Assembly: GCA_031262745.1 (NCBI GenBank)
Contig: JAISHE010000072.1
Coordinates: 1 to 34,677 of the forward strand
DNA: 34,677 bases
Origin: Culturomica sp.
GTDB lineage: Bacteria; Bacteroidota; Bacteroidia; Bacteroidales; Marinifilaceae
Direction of reading: 5' to 3'
In this document: positions 1 through 9,051 of the stretch, in pieces
Position numbering within the stretch: position 1 is the stretch's first letter
How the letters are laid out: every line of letters begins with the position of its first letter
Made by a program: the position numbers and the translations under genes
The notes under the pieces: generated by a model
Databases searched by the model: none
What the model saw: the letters and a program-made list of their open reading frames with translations, nothing else
What the model was told of the DNA's origin: nothing

Positions 1-117
1 GCTAACTGCAATATTTTTAAACAATTACATCATATCAATATGAAAACGGAAGAGACCGAAAAAGGGAAAAAAAGAGGCGAAATTAACCATGGTTTTTGCA
101 AAGAAACTATTGCAGTG

Positions 118-125
118 CAAATGTA
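118..125 (-). promoter_or_regulatory. Candidate -7 promoter box for a leftward gene outside the window
   Basis: On the minus strand this reads TACATTTG, which fits the Bacteroidetes -7 consensus TAnnTTTG. No clear -33 TTG is seen at the right distance and no gene start follows inside the window, so it may be chance. Confidence 0.25.
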
Positions 126-174
126 AAAAATAATCTTTAATATCCGCAAAAAAATGTTAGAAAAAAATTGGCGA

Positions 175-332
175 TGTGGACAAAACGTCTTAAAAATAGC
201 CTAATTTTTGTCTATTATACCGGAATGTTCCATTTTAGCAATATGTGTGGGAAATTGCTTATGGTTTAGATTACAAAAGAAGCTATTCACAGAACTGTGT
301 CAAGAGATATAAATTTGTAGGGGCTATCCACA
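175..332. other. Cluster of DnaA-box-like 9-mers
   Basis: Three 9-mers fit the DnaA box TTATNCACA with one mismatch each: TGTGGACAA at 175-183 (reverse orientation), CTATTCACA at 283-291 and CTATCCACA at 324-332. They lie in AT-rich, gene-free DNA. This could be part of an origin or a DnaA-regulated site, but the spacing is irregular, no perfect box is present, and dnaA is not in view. Gene orientation in the rest of the window does not favour a rightward fork starting here. Confidence 0.25.
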
Positions 333-452
333 ATAATTGTAGAGGGTGCCGTAAAAATTGCAATTTTTTTGTAATTTTGAGCGCAGTTATCGAAACCATT
401 TATATTATTGATTATCATCCGAATACTCTTCTATAATATATTAAAACAAAAA

Positions 453-460
453 TATCTTTA
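453..460 (+). promoter_or_regulatory. Weak -7 promoter box for the lytic transglycosylase gene
   Basis: TATCTTTA differs from TAnnTTTG only in the last base. It lies 30 bases before the ATG at 490, a suitable distance for a short leader. No -33 motif is obvious. Confidence 0.3.
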
Positions 461-489
461 TTTTATAAAAATCAATAGATTACAGAAAA

Positions 490-1449
490 ATGAATAAGTC
501 CGCCGTCGTATATGTGTGCTTGATTATACTTGTGATTGATCTGTTCACAATTGTCTTCTCTTTTCGTGCTTTAAATGATGCCGAAAAGAAAAATACTTTC
601 AACGAAAACTATGAAGATGTGCAAATATCTAACGGAGAAACGGAGATGCTACTTGCTTCGGATGTGCCGATACCCGACAAAATAAGTTTCGCCGGTGAAC
701 GCACTCCCTTGGAAAGAATCGACATTAGAGAGGCTTTAACAAAAGAGCTAATCGTTTATACCTACCTTCATTCACACACTATTCAAATAATGAAAAAGGT
801 TCCACGATATTTTGCCGTTATTGAACCTATATTGAAAAAAGTCGGTTTACCGGAGGATTTCAAATACCTTGCCGTAATTGAAAGTGGTTTGGAACCTTTA
901 GCGGTGTCTCCTTCCGGAGCTGTGGGACTTTGGCAATTTATGGAAAAAACCGCAAAAGAATACGGTTTGGAAATAAATAACGAAGTTGATGAAAGATACA
1001 ACATAGAAAAAGCTACCTATGCAGCTGCCGACTACCTTAAAAAGATGCACGACAAATTCGGCACATGGACAATGGCTGCCGCCGCCTACAATGCAGGTGG
1101 CAACATGATAAACAAGCAAATTGATACTCAAAATGAGAGGACTTACTATAGTTTGCTGCTCGGTGAAGAAACCGAACGTTATGTTTTCCGTATATTAGCT
1201 GTGAAACAAATCTTAAATCATCCGGAATTATACCATTTTTATGTAGAAAACACATATCCCGTTGAGGCTACACGTAAATATAAAATACGAAAACCCGTTA
1301 AAAATCTTGCCCTGTGGGCTGCAGATCATGAGATCTCATATAAAACGTTGAAACGTTTTAACCCATGGCTTAGAAAAAATCATCTACACGACATTAAGAA
1401 TAAAGATTATGAAATCACTATCCCAAGAAAAACAGAAAACTATAAATAA
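490..1449 (+). CDS. Membrane-anchored lytic transglycosylase (SLT domain, MltD-like)
   Basis: This 319-residue protein should cleave the MurNAc-GlcNAc bond of peptidoglycan with formation of 1,6-anhydro-MurNAc. Residues about 5-25 form a hydrophobic segment that looks like an uncleaved signal anchor, placing the enzyme in the periplasm. The SLT core spans roughly residues 95-230. It carries the family signature ESGLEPLAVSPSGAVGLWQF, with the likely catalytic acid Glu131, followed by a TYAAADYL segment and the AAAYNAGG motif. The C-terminal 60 residues (NLALWAADHEISYKTLKRFN...EITIPR) resemble a single degenerate LysM unit, which would bind glycan strands; that part is inference. The gene ends 41 bases inside the next frame, so the two are probably cotranscribed. 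The exact transglycosylase subfamily is uncertain. Confidence 0.88.
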   Translation: MNKSAVVYVCLIILVIDLFTIVFSFRALNDAEKKNTFNENYEDVQISNGETEMLLASDVPIPDKISFAGERTPLERIDIREALTKELIVYTYLHSHTIQIMKKVPRYFAVIEPILKKVGLPEDFKYLAVIESGLEPLAVSPSGAVGLWQFMEKTAKEYGLEINNEVDERYNIEKATYAAADYLKKMHDKFGTWTMAAAAYNAGGNMINKQIDTQNERTYYSLLLGEETERYVFRILAVKQILNHPELYHFYVENTYPVEATRKYKIRKPVKNLALWAADHEISYKTLKRFNPWLRKNHLHDIKNKDYEITIPRKTENYK

Positions 1450-3124
1450 TAAGTCTGTTAACACTGTTAGAGTCTTTTGTGAAAACACAGAAAAATACTA
1501 CGATGTTGAAATAGGTAGCAATTTACTGCAATTCAGAAATTTAATATACGGCGATGATAATCGTCAAATACTGGGAGCACTTGTAAATAATCAATTGAAA
1601 GATCTCCAAATGCCTATCGTGGAAGCGATGAACATAAATTTCATACAAATCGGTTCTTTGGACGGTTTCAGCGTTTATATTCGATCGCTCATTTTCATTC
1701 TCTACAAGGCGATACATGATTTATATGCCAATAAAACATTGAGAATTGAATATCAAATTTCAAATGGTATCTTATGCAGCATTATCGGGAATAAAAGATT
1801 ATCGTTGAATTCGGATATGGTCGATAGTATCAAAAAAAGAATGAAGGAAATCATTGATGCCGACATTCCGATTGTTCGTGTGGAAATACCGACGGAACAT
1901 GCCATAAAACTGTTCAAGAAGCAAGGACTTAAAGATAAATCCGATTTAATGGAAACCAGAGGCAGAGTGTACACTTCCGTGTATTGTATTGATAAAACGG
2001 TTGATTATTTCTACGGAACATTAGCACCGTCTACCGGCTGTATGAACGTTTTCAATTTGGTTACATATAAAGAAGGTATGCTTCTGCAATATCCCACTCG
2101 CAGTAATCCTTATACAGTTGCCCCCAAGATTGCTCAACCTAAACTTTTTCATATATTCAGTGAAAATAAAAATTGGGGTAAAATAATGGGGATTAGCGAC
2201 ATCGGAAAGATGAACAAAATAGTGGAAAACAAAAACTCATCCGATATAATCCGTGTGAGCGAAGCATTGCATGAAAAAAAGATTTCCATAATTGCCGACA
2301 AAATAAACGCAAGGCGGAAAAACGTGAAAATTATATTGATTGCAGGACCATCATCATCCGGTAAAACCACCTTCGGAAAACGTTTGGGCGTACAACTAAT
2401 GGTGAACGGCATGCAACCCTACAATCTTTCTCTGGATAATTACTTTGTAGACCGCACAGAAACTCCTAAAAATGCAGACGGAGAATATGACTTTGAAAGT
2501 ATTGATGCTCTTGATTTGCAAACTTTCAAAAGCGACATAGAACGACTTCTAAAAGGTGAAGAAATAGAAATAACCAAATTTTCTTTTGAAACCGGTGAAC
2601 GTTTCTACGACGGTGAACGAATGAAACTTAAAAGAAACGGGGTACTTATTATAGAAGGTATACACGGACTAAATCCTAAACTCACTCAACTACTTCCGGC
2701 TGACAGTTTCTTCCGAATTTTCATTTCTGCGCTTACTTCTATTGCAATCGACAATCATAATATTATAAATCCTACCGATAATCGCCTCATCCGCCGCATG
2801 GTAAGAGATTACAAATATCGCGGCTACTCTGCTCTCGAAACCATCAAACGTTGGGAAAGCGTGTTGCTTGGAGAAGAACAACACATTGTTCCCTATCAGG
2901 AAGAAGCCGATGTTATGTTTAATTCCGCTTTGATTTATGAACTCGGAGCACTGAAAGAACAGGCTCTACCGCTTTTAATGGAAGTTATGCCGCAAAATCC
3001 GGAACATTCAAAAGCCCTCCGCCTACTTAAATTTTTCTCATACGTGAGAACCATGCCTACCCGCGATATTCCAAACAATTCGATTTTAAGAGAATTTCTC
3101 GGCGGAAGTAGCTTTAAATATTAA
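1409..3124 (+). CDS. Nucleoside (uridine-type) kinase with N-terminal TGS/ThrRS-like region
   Basis: This 571-residue protein belongs to the Bacteroidetes nucleoside kinase family, a phosphoribulokinase/uridine-kinase P-loop domain behind a TGS plus threonyl-tRNA-synthetase-like second domain. Residues about 18-75 look like the TGS part, about 80-280 the ThrRS-like part, and the kinase starts near 308. The Walker A motif GPSSSGKTT lies at residues 313-321, followed by SLDNYF and the EGIHGLNP segment typical of uridine kinases. The likely reaction is ATP-dependent phosphorylation of a pyrimidine nucleoside in the cytoplasm, but the substrate is not proven for this family. The ATG at 1409 is the only sensible start because no ATG, GTG or TTG lies between it and the TGS domain. 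It overlaps the upstream gene by 41 bases, which suggests translational coupling. It ends 3 bases from the convergent tamB stop. Confidence 0.85.
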   Translation: MKSLSQEKQKTINNKSVNTVRVFCENTEKYYDVEIGSNLLQFRNLIYGDDNRQILGALVNNQLKDLQMPIVEAMNINFIQIGSLDGFSVYIRSLIFILYKAIHDLYANKTLRIEYQISNGILCSIIGNKRLSLNSDMVDSIKKRMKEIIDADIPIVRVEIPTEHAIKLFKKQGLKDKSDLMETRGRVYTSVYCIDKTVDYFYGTLAPSTGCMNVFNLVTYKEGMLLQYPTRSNPYTVAPKIAQPKLFHIFSENKNWGKIMGISDIGKMNKIVENKNSSDIIRVSEALHEKKISIIADKINARRKNVKIILIAGPSSSGKTTFGKRLGVQLMVNGMQPYNLSLDNYFVDRTETPKNADGEYDFESIDALDLQTFKSDIERLLKGEEIEITKFSFETGERFYDGERMKLKRNGVLIIEGIHGLNPKLTQLLPADSFFRIFISALTSIAIDNHNIINPTDNRLIRRMVRDYKYRGYSALETIKRWESVLLGEEQHIVPYQEEADVMFNSALIYELGALKEQALPLLMEVMPQNPEHSKALRLLKFFSYVRTMPTRDIPNNSILREFLGGSSFKY

Positions 3125-3127
3125 ATT

Positions 3128-6100
3128 TCAGTCTGTTTTCCGATTTTTCTTCTTTAAGAAACCCAAATAGCGATTGAAAAGTTCACGAAAAGTGTCGAAA
3201 CTTTCCTGATAAGACACCCCTATCCCTTGCGTGGTTTCATTGTTGGTCTTGTAGATAATCTTTTCGTCGGTATGCGAATAAGCTTTTAATTTTAAGGAAC
3301 CTTCTTCATTGATTTTTAATTCAATATCAAAGTCCCCTATAACGTTATTCTTAGACGCATTTTCCACATTTCTATTGCTTCCAACATCCATATTCCCATT
3401 CACGGAAATGCTTAACCTGTCATTCAAAAGTTGTGTTGAAAGAGCAAGCTCTACCTCGTCTGCCGAAATTTCATCACCGGGGCGATACACAAAATCCACA
3501 CCAAAGTTGTTATTGATACCGGAAAGCCAACGCGAAAGTTGATTTGAAAGTATCTCCGAAACAGTTGTCATACCTGCTTGTCTACCAACATTCGTATTTT
3601 CCGTTTCAACATTGATATGATCCGGTTTGGTGAACCGATTAAGCATCAAAAGCGAAAACATTTGTTTATTTTTTTCATCCTCGCTGGCAAAAAGATTTTG
3701 CACATAACTCTTTGCCTGAGCATCAAGAGAAGGGAAATTTATATCGAAAACAACAGTCGGATTAGTGATATTTCCGCTCAAATCAAGAATACATTCCACC
3801 GGTACCTTAGTACTTCTGTCTCTAACCGCATCTTCGTTTCCTGCCGTATTTCCGTCCGTAAAAAGTTCATTAAGAGAAGTCTTTAAATTATAAACGGCAG
3901 CAACATCTATAACCGCATCATAGGGTGCACCGTTCCAAACTATCGTACCTCCGGGTTTAAGATTAAAACTTTTATCCATCAAACCGCCGAGAGTTAGCGT
4001 ATAATTACCCTGCGAAAGTTTATACTCTCCTAACATACTTATGCCCTCATTATTATCCAATTCTATCTTTATGTCTCCCGATCCGCTCGCATGTAATACA
4101 TCCCCTATCAAAGGATCAAACACTATATAAACTTTCAGATTATCGTTCAACTCAAGATTTGCATTCAAAATAACATTCTTCATATCAAATTTTGAAGACT
4201 TCTCATCTTCTCTGTAATATTGATTGGTGTTTACAAAATGCAGAAAATTATTCTCTTCAATATTCGTTGCAGCCGAAAGCGGTAAATACAGTTCGGAACC
4301 CCATTCCGGACGGGCATTTATTCTCACATTAGTAACACCATCGGCTCCGTTCACATTTATAAGGCTCGTGAGATACACACGTCCGTAAAGTTGATCGCTA
4401 TGTTCAGGTCCGTTATTCATAACAAGAAAATTATTACAAGAAATATCAAAGTTATAGTTTCCTTTAATGATGTCATAAGAACCGTTCAGCAATGCTGTAT
4501 TCCCATTTCTGTCTTTTATCTCAAAGTCTTTAAAATAAACGTCATTTTTAGAAAAGAACAAGCTATCACGCACCGAGAAAACAGTATTTAAATCATTCAC
4601 AAGCATAGAAACCGAATCCAAAGCTACATAACCGTTAACATCAAAATCCGTAGGATTACCGTTAATATGCAGATTTCCCGAAATACGACCTTTACCATTG
4701 CTATAAACACTTGAAGTGTATCTGTTCATATATTGCAAATCAAACTCTTTCAAATTCAAATTCAAATGAATAGAATCGGAAGACGGTTGATAATAACCTG
4801 AAAGATAAAACGGAATATCATCCCCAGAAAAGTTTTCCGCTTTCATAACCAAACGACCCGAATCCGGTTCCCAATAAGACACAATATTCAACACACCAAC
4901 AGTATCACTGTTTACTCCCCAGTCTTTAACCTGTATGTCAGAATGAAGCAAATTATTTTGAAAATGAATTTCACCATTCACCATTCCGAAAGTATTCACG
5001 TTTGAAGTGAACAGCATTTTATTCAATTTAAAAAGATCTATGTTTTTAAGTTTAATCGAAAACACATCTTTCGGATTTTCGGTTATATCACCGCTAACAC
5101 CCATGTATTGATTATTATTCACCACAGAAAATTCTTCAAGTTTGATTTTACCGTTTTCAATAATTCCCACAGCAGAATTCACTCTCCAAACACTATCACT
5201 CATAACCACAATTCCCGGATTGATAGTAATTCGTGTTTTATAATCGCCGTTGTCGGAAGGTAGAAACTTCACATTTGCGGATAAATTACCGCTATATGTC
5301 TTTTCCGACCAATTACACCATGAAATTTCACTGTCAATCTCATCATCATGCATCCGTAGCTCGTTATGAAGATTATGAACAGTAAATAATTCAAAAACAT
5401 CTATCTTCCCTAAAGTCGATACTATCGTAAGTTTATCACCTTTCCCATCCACTTTAAAAGAAGCATCGGAAAAATTAATACCTTTATATATAAGCGTATC
5501 CGCCACAAAATCAACAGCAAATTTATTTGTGCTACCTTCTATCCTCAAATTAATATTTGCACCTGAAGAAATATTAAAATCGGGATAAATTACATTTAAA
5601 ACCCTATTCAAATCCTTATTACTAAACAAATAACTACTATGCACATTCGACGGCAAAGAAACATTTGTGTCCGGCGATTTAAAAACAGGTAAAAACTTAC
5701 ACAATTGCTGATTTAGAAATCTCAAAGCCGGCTGCATTGCTCCTATTCCGCTCATTTTAAAATCAACAACATCGGAACTAAGAGCCATCGAATAATTTTC
5801 ATAATCTTTCTCCCCGTCCAAACGAATTGTATCAATTCTAAATCCTCTATCGGGAGTTTGCGTTTGCGTGTGATAACTTAAATCCGTAAGGTATGCAGAA
5901 ATATCGGCTCTATGTTCCAAATCACCTTTTATATTAACAGCAAGCTTACCGACACAATGCTCACGTGTCTTTTGATTGATACCTAATTGGAAATCATTAA
6001 GATCTGCAATATCAAATTTACCTTTTAACTCAAGTTCGGGAACGGAATCGTTAGACTGCTTTAAATGTAATTCGGATTTGAATTTCTCATCGGCAAATTC

Positions 6101-7546
6101 GGCACTAATATCCAACAAAGTCTCATCGGCTGTCAAAAACACTTGTCCCTTACCAACAGACGTACCCTTATAATACATTGAATTAATCTGTCCTTCCAAA
6201 TCAAATAAATAAGTGTCATCGTTGAATTTACCGGTAAAATCGGCAGCAAAATCGGCATTACCGAAACCATCCACTTTCATTAGTCGTCCCACATTAACAC
6301 CGGGGAAAGATAAATTACCGTCAAGAGTATAACCTGTTGATGTTGAAGCGTAATGTAAAACGGCATCCCCGTGAGCACCGCGAGTTGTACTATTAGCTTT
6401 AAAAACGAAATCCTCTATAGTACCATTAAAACGTCCGGAAATATTGTGAACACCTATTGCATGAAAAGGCTTCGGTATACTTATCCAGTAATCCATCCAA
6501 GGCAAATAAAGGGTTTCCAAATCAGGCGGATACACCGACGATGATCTTATATTTATATCGAACAAAGCAGTGAAAAACGAGGGCAAACCTGATGACTCGG
6601 CATCTCCTTCGATAACAGTCTTTTCTCCTAATTCTATTCGCAAATTTGTTCCTTTCAATTTATTGACTGTCCCCGTAACTACACCTTCACAAGTAAAAAC
6701 ATTTCGGATACCAAGTAAACCCTCATTAAAATAAGCCAAATCCTCAAAACTTACTTCCGACGGTGCAACCTCATACCTTTGCTCCATACGACTCGTGAAA
6801 TTACGCCAATAACCATTATTAGGTTTCCAATCAAATTGCAACGATTTTAAATGTAAATCACTCCTCTCGGTTTTTATTTTTATTCCGCTCACGTCCAAAT
6901 GACCACTTCTCAATTTCATAACACCATCTATTTCTTTTACTTCAAATCCGGATTTCTCTTTGAAACTCAAACCTCTAATATCCATAAAAGTCTCATCCCC
7001 ACTAAAATTAGGTCGCAATATATCAACATTCAGTTCACGACAATCAACATCCGTCCAATTTATTTCATAAAAGACACTATCCTTTTTTTCCTCTCGGTAG
7101 GTGAAACGAGAATTACGCACTTTGATTTTCTCCAAATCAATCACCCATGCACCACCGCTACTTTCCGATTTATCCGAGGAACTTGCAAAAGAAGACAGAG
7201 AATCCAACATAACTTCCAAATTCATCACGGAATTTTTATCTCCTCTGCTCATCCATAAATTAAAATAGGCATCTTCAAATGTCAATTCTTTCACCTTGAA
7301 ACTGCGTTGAAACAAACTCACCGAATCAATAGCCATAACCGCATTACGAGCATACAGCAAAGTATCATTACGGAAATCTTTCACCAAAATATCGTTCAGC
7401 ACAAGCGATTTCAACGGACGAAAATCAACTCCTCCTATAATTATTCTCACACCTGTTTCCGCTTCTATCTTCTCGGTGAACCAGTATACTAAACGAGTCT
7501 GAACACCTGCACTTTGCAGTAACAAATAAGAAATCAGGAGTAGCAA
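3128..7546 (-). CDS. tamB: TamB-family translocation/assembly module protein (DUF490)
   Basis: A 1,472-residue AsmA-like/TamB protein, expected to span the periplasm as a long beta-rich groove and to move phospholipid or help outer-membrane protein assembly. The body is repetitive beta-strand sequence. The C-terminal 350 residues carry the DUF490/TamB domain (NLELNDNLKVYIVFDPLIGD and the later GGTIVWNGAPYDAVIDVAAVYNL region). The open frame begins at a TTG at 7546, in the middle of a hydrophobic segment. In-frame codons further upstream encode a typical anchor (KKIFKILSICAGGLILLLL) back to about 7592 but have no ATG, GTG or TTG start. An ATG at 7619 lies one base out of frame, across a run of eight A residues on the coding strand (7585-7592). 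Deleting one A would give a complete, normal N-terminus. The gene is either frameshifted, rescued by slippage, or affected by a sequence error. Confidence 0.88.
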   Translation of the reverse strand: MLLLISYLLLQSAGVQTRLVYWFTEKIEAETGVRIIIGGVDFRPLKSLVLNDILVKDFRNDTLLYARNAVMAIDSVSLFQRSFKVKELTFEDAYFNLWMSRGDKNSVMNLEVMLDSLSSFASSSDKSESSGGAWVIDLEKIKVRNSRFTYREEKKDSVFYEINWTDVDCRELNVDILRPNFSGDETFMDIRGLSFKEKSGFEVKEIDGVMKLRSGHLDVSGIKIKTERSDLHLKSLQFDWKPNNGYWRNFTSRMEQRYEVAPSEVSFEDLAYFNEGLLGIRNVFTCEGVVTGTVNKLKGTNLRIELGEKTVIEGDAESSGLPSFFTALFDINIRSSSVYPPDLETLYLPWMDYWISIPKPFHAIGVHNISGRFNGTIEDFVFKANSTTRGAHGDAVLHYASTSTGYTLDGNLSFPGVNVGRLMKVDGFGNADFAADFTGKFNDDTYLFDLEGQINSMYYKGTSVGKGQVFLTADETLLDISAEFADEKFKSELHLKQSNDSVPELELKGKFDIADLNDFQLGINQKTREHCVGKLAVNIKGDLEHRADISAYLTDLSYHTQTQTPDRGFRIDTIRLDGEKDYENYSMALSSDVVDFKMSGIGAMQPALRFLNQQLCKFLPVFKSPDTNVSLPSNVHSSYLFSNKDLNRVLNVIYPDFNISSGANINLRIEGSTNKFAVDFVADTLIYKGINFSDASFKVDGKGDKLTIVSTLGKIDVFELFTVHNLHNELRMHDDEIDSEISWCNWSEKTYSGNLSANVKFLPSDNGDYKTRITINPGIVVMSDSVWRVNSAVGIIENGKIKLEEFSVVNNNQYMGVSGDITENPKDVFSIKLKNIDLFKLNKMLFTSNVNTFGMVNGEIHFQNNLLHSDIQVKDWGVNSDTVGVLNIVSYWEPDSGRLVMKAENFSGDDIPFYLSGYYQPSSDSIHLNLNLKEFDLQYMNRYTSSVYSNGKGRISGNLHINGNPTDFDVNGYVALDSVSMLVNDLNTVFSVRDSLFFSKNDVYFKDFEIKDRNGNTALLNGSYDIIKGNYNFDISCNNFLVMNNGPEHSDQLYGRVYLTSLINVNGADGVTNVRINARPEWGSELYLPLSAATNIEENNFLHFVNTNQYYREDEKSSKFDMKNVILNANLELNDNLKVYIVFDPLIGDVLHASGSGDIKIELDNNEGISMLGEYKLSQGNYTLTLGGLMDKSFNLKPGGTIVWNGAPYDAVIDVAAVYNLKTSLNELFTDGNTAGNEDAVRDRSTKVPVECILDLSGNITNPTVVFDINFPSLDAQAKSYVQNLFASEDEKNKQMFSLLMLNRFTKPDHINVETENTNVGRQAGMTTVSEILSNQLSRWLSGINNNFGVDFVYRPGDEISADEVELALSTQLLNDRLSISVNGNMDVGSNRNVENASKNNVIGDFDIELKINEEGSLKLKAYSHTDEKIIYKTNNETTQGIGVSYQESFDTFRELFNRYLGFLKKKNRKTD

Positions 7547-7654
7547 AATAAGCCCTCCTGCACAAATAGATAATATCTTAAAGATTTTTTTTATACCTTG
7601 CAGACCTTTGATTTTTCATACAAATATATTAATATTACCGCAAATTTAAAAGAA

Positions 7655-8677
7655 ATGAACACTATCATTTTAGGCATAGAATCCTCTTGCGACGACACTT
7701 CCGCAGCCGTTCTCTGTGACGGCTTTATACTTAGTAATGTGATTGCAAGCCAGAAGGTTCATGAAGCATACGGAGGTGTGGTTCCGGAATTAGCCTCACG
7801 AGCACATCAACAAAACATAATACCGGTGGTGCACGAAGCAATGCACCAAGCCGGCATAAACGTTAAAGACATTAATGCCGTTGCTTTCACACGCGGTCCG
7901 GGCTTAACCGGCTCTCTACTTGTGGGCACATCCTTTGCAAAAGGTTTTGCAATAGCTAATCAAATTCCTTTAATTGATGTAAACCACCTTCAAGCTCACG
8001 TGCTCGCCAATTTCATCAAAGAACCCGAAATGCAAAATCGACAACCCTCATTTCCATTTCTCACTCTGCTGGTATCGGGCGGTAACTCACAAATAATTCT
8101 CGTTAGCGACTATCTTAAAATGGAAATAATCGGGCAAACCATTGATGATGCTGCCGGTGAAGCCTTTGACAAATGTGCTAAAGTTATGGGACTACCGTAT
8201 CCCGGCGGTCCCGTCATCGATAAACTTGCCAAAAACGGTAATCCGAATCGCTTCACTTTTGCCAAGCCGAATATTCCCGACTTTAATTACAGTTTCAGCG
8301 GATTGAAAACCTCTTTCCTCTACTTTCTTAGGGATCAATTAAAAGAGAATACGGATTTTATAAATAAAAATATTAACGACCTTGCCGCATCCCTGCAAAA
8401 AACTATTGTTGACATTCTTCTCGACAAACTCAAGAAAGCTGCCAAACAAACAGGTATAAAACAAATTGCAATAGGTGGCGGAGTGTCGGCAAATTCCGGT
8501 CTCCAAAAAGCAATATACGAGGAAGCTGAAAAAGCCGATTGGGAAGTATTCATACCACGAATCGGCTATTCTTTGGATAATGCCGGCATGGTTGCCGTAA
8601 CCGGTTACTATAAATATCTTGCCGGCGATTTCGTCGGTTTGGACGCCCTCACATTTGCCCGTACCACTCTGGACTAA
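7655..8677 (+). CDS. tsaD: tRNA N6-threonylcarbamoyltransferase TsaD
   Basis: TsaD transfers the threonylcarbamoyl group from threonylcarbamoyl-AMP to A37 of ANN-decoding tRNAs, working with TsaB and TsaE in the cytoplasm. The protein begins NTIILGIESSCDDTSAAVL, as in the ASKHA-fold family. It carries the metal-ligand motif HLQAH, followed by VSGGNSQI, the DDAAGEAFDK segment and GGGVSANSGL near the C-terminus. I chose the ATG at 7655, giving 340 residues, the usual family length. A frame opening at 7598 would add 19 unrelated residues that overlap the promoter region shared with tamB. The gene is divergent from tamB; the two candidate ATG codons are only about 36 bases apart. A possible -7 box (GACCTTTG, 7603-7610) would place the tsaD promoter over the tamB N-terminal region. 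Identification is secure. Confidence 0.95.
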   Translation: MNTIILGIESSCDDTSAAVLCDGFILSNVIASQKVHEAYGGVVPELASRAHQQNIIPVVHEAMHQAGINVKDINAVAFTRGPGLTGSLLVGTSFAKGFAIANQIPLIDVNHLQAHVLANFIKEPEMQNRQPSFPFLTLLVSGGNSQIILVSDYLKMEIIGQTIDDAAGEAFDKCAKVMGLPYPGGPVIDKLAKNGNPNRFTFAKPNIPDFNYSFSGLKTSFLYFLRDQLKENTDFINKNINDLAASLQKTIVDILLDKLKKAAKQTGIKQIAIGGGVSANSGLQKAIYEEAEKADWEVFIPRIGYSLDNAGMVAVTGYYKYLAGDFVGLDALTFARTTLD

Positions 8678-8771
8678 AATGTACGGTTTTGCAAAACCCG
8701 TTAACCCGCAACAAATTAGCAATAAAACAAAACCGCACATAAGAATTAGATAAAAAAATACGAGAAAAATA

Positions 8772-8801
8772 TTGCAGAAAAAACAAAAACAAGTATCTTT
8801 G
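8772..8801 (+). promoter_or_regulatory. Promoter of the tRNA-Tyr/tRNA-Gly operon
   Basis: TTG at 8772-8774 and TATCTTTG at 8794-8801 are separated by 19 bases. This is a close match to the Bacteroidetes sigma-ABfr pattern (TTTG/TTG, about 19-20 bases, TAnnTTTG). It lies about 40 bases before tRNA-Tyr. Confidence 0.75.
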
Positions 8802-8842
8802 CAACCGCAATTGAGTTAAACCATTGCAATGTTCTTTGAAAC

Positions 8843-8925
8843 GGGGAGATACCAAAGCGGCCAACTGGGGCAGACTGTAACTCTGCTGACTTATGTCTTC
8901 GTAGGTTCGAATCCTGCTCTCCCCA
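8843..8925 (+). tRNA. tRNA-Tyr (GTA)
   Basis: An 83-base tRNA with acceptor arms GGGGAGA and TCTCCCC (8918-8924), discriminator A at 8925 and a T-arm with GGTTCGAATCC. The anticodon GTA lies at 8877-8879 in the loop CTGTAAC. The long variable arm is as expected for bacterial tRNA-Tyr. CCA is not encoded. Confidence 0.95.
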
Positions 8926-8969
8926 CAAATTGAGGTAAATTTTTCATAATACAAATTTTGGTTTTAAAG

Positions 8970-9045
8970 GCGGAAATAGCTCAGTCGATAGAGCACTAGC
9001 CTTCCAAGCTGGGGGTCGCGGGTTTGAGTCCCGTTTTCCGCTCCA
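8970..9045 (+). tRNA. tRNA-Gly (TCC)
   Basis: A 73-base tRNA body plus an encoded CCA (9043-9045). The acceptor arms are GCGGAAA and TTTCCGC, the D-loop region reads TAGCTCAGTCGATAGAGCA, and the anticodon TCC is at 9003-9005. It lies 44 bases downstream of tRNA-Tyr and is probably cotranscribed with it. Unlike tRNA-Tyr, it encodes its CCA end. Confidence 0.95.
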
Positions 9046-9051
9046 CATTTA

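Larger units (their letters stand above)
1..489. other. AT-rich gene-free region upstream of the lytic transglycosylase gene
   Basis: No convincing coding sequence is visible on either strand. A 63-codon frame at 245-436 has an unusual cysteine- and tyrosine-rich composition and no recognisable domain, so I treat it as chance. The region contains several 9-mers close to the DnaA box, a candidate minus-strand promoter box near 118-125 that would serve a gene to the left of the window, and a near-consensus plus-strand box at 453-460. The last 70 bases before the gene at 490 are almost pure A/T. Confidence 0.6.

Noticed and set aside
245..436. 63-codon plus-strand frame in the left intergenic region
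   Set aside because: It has odd composition, no domain, no promoter or ribosome binding site at a fitting place, and it covers DnaA-box-like sites.
3309..7492. Several plus-strand frames of 60-120 codons inside tamB
   Set aside because: They are opposite-strand shadows of a long gene with a clear family, with no domains or start signals of their own.
7598..7654. Upstream extension of tsaD
   Set aside because: The added 19 residues do not belong to the family, and the ATG at 7655 starts exactly at the conserved TsaD N-terminus.
8680..8701. Imperfect hairpin after tsaD (ACGGTTTTGC/GCAAAACCCGT)
   Set aside because: The arms have a bulge and no T run follows, so I do not call it a terminator.
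8649..8954. Minus-strand frames across the tRNA region
   Set aside because: They run through tRNA-Tyr and the end of tsaD and are products of those features on the opposite strand.
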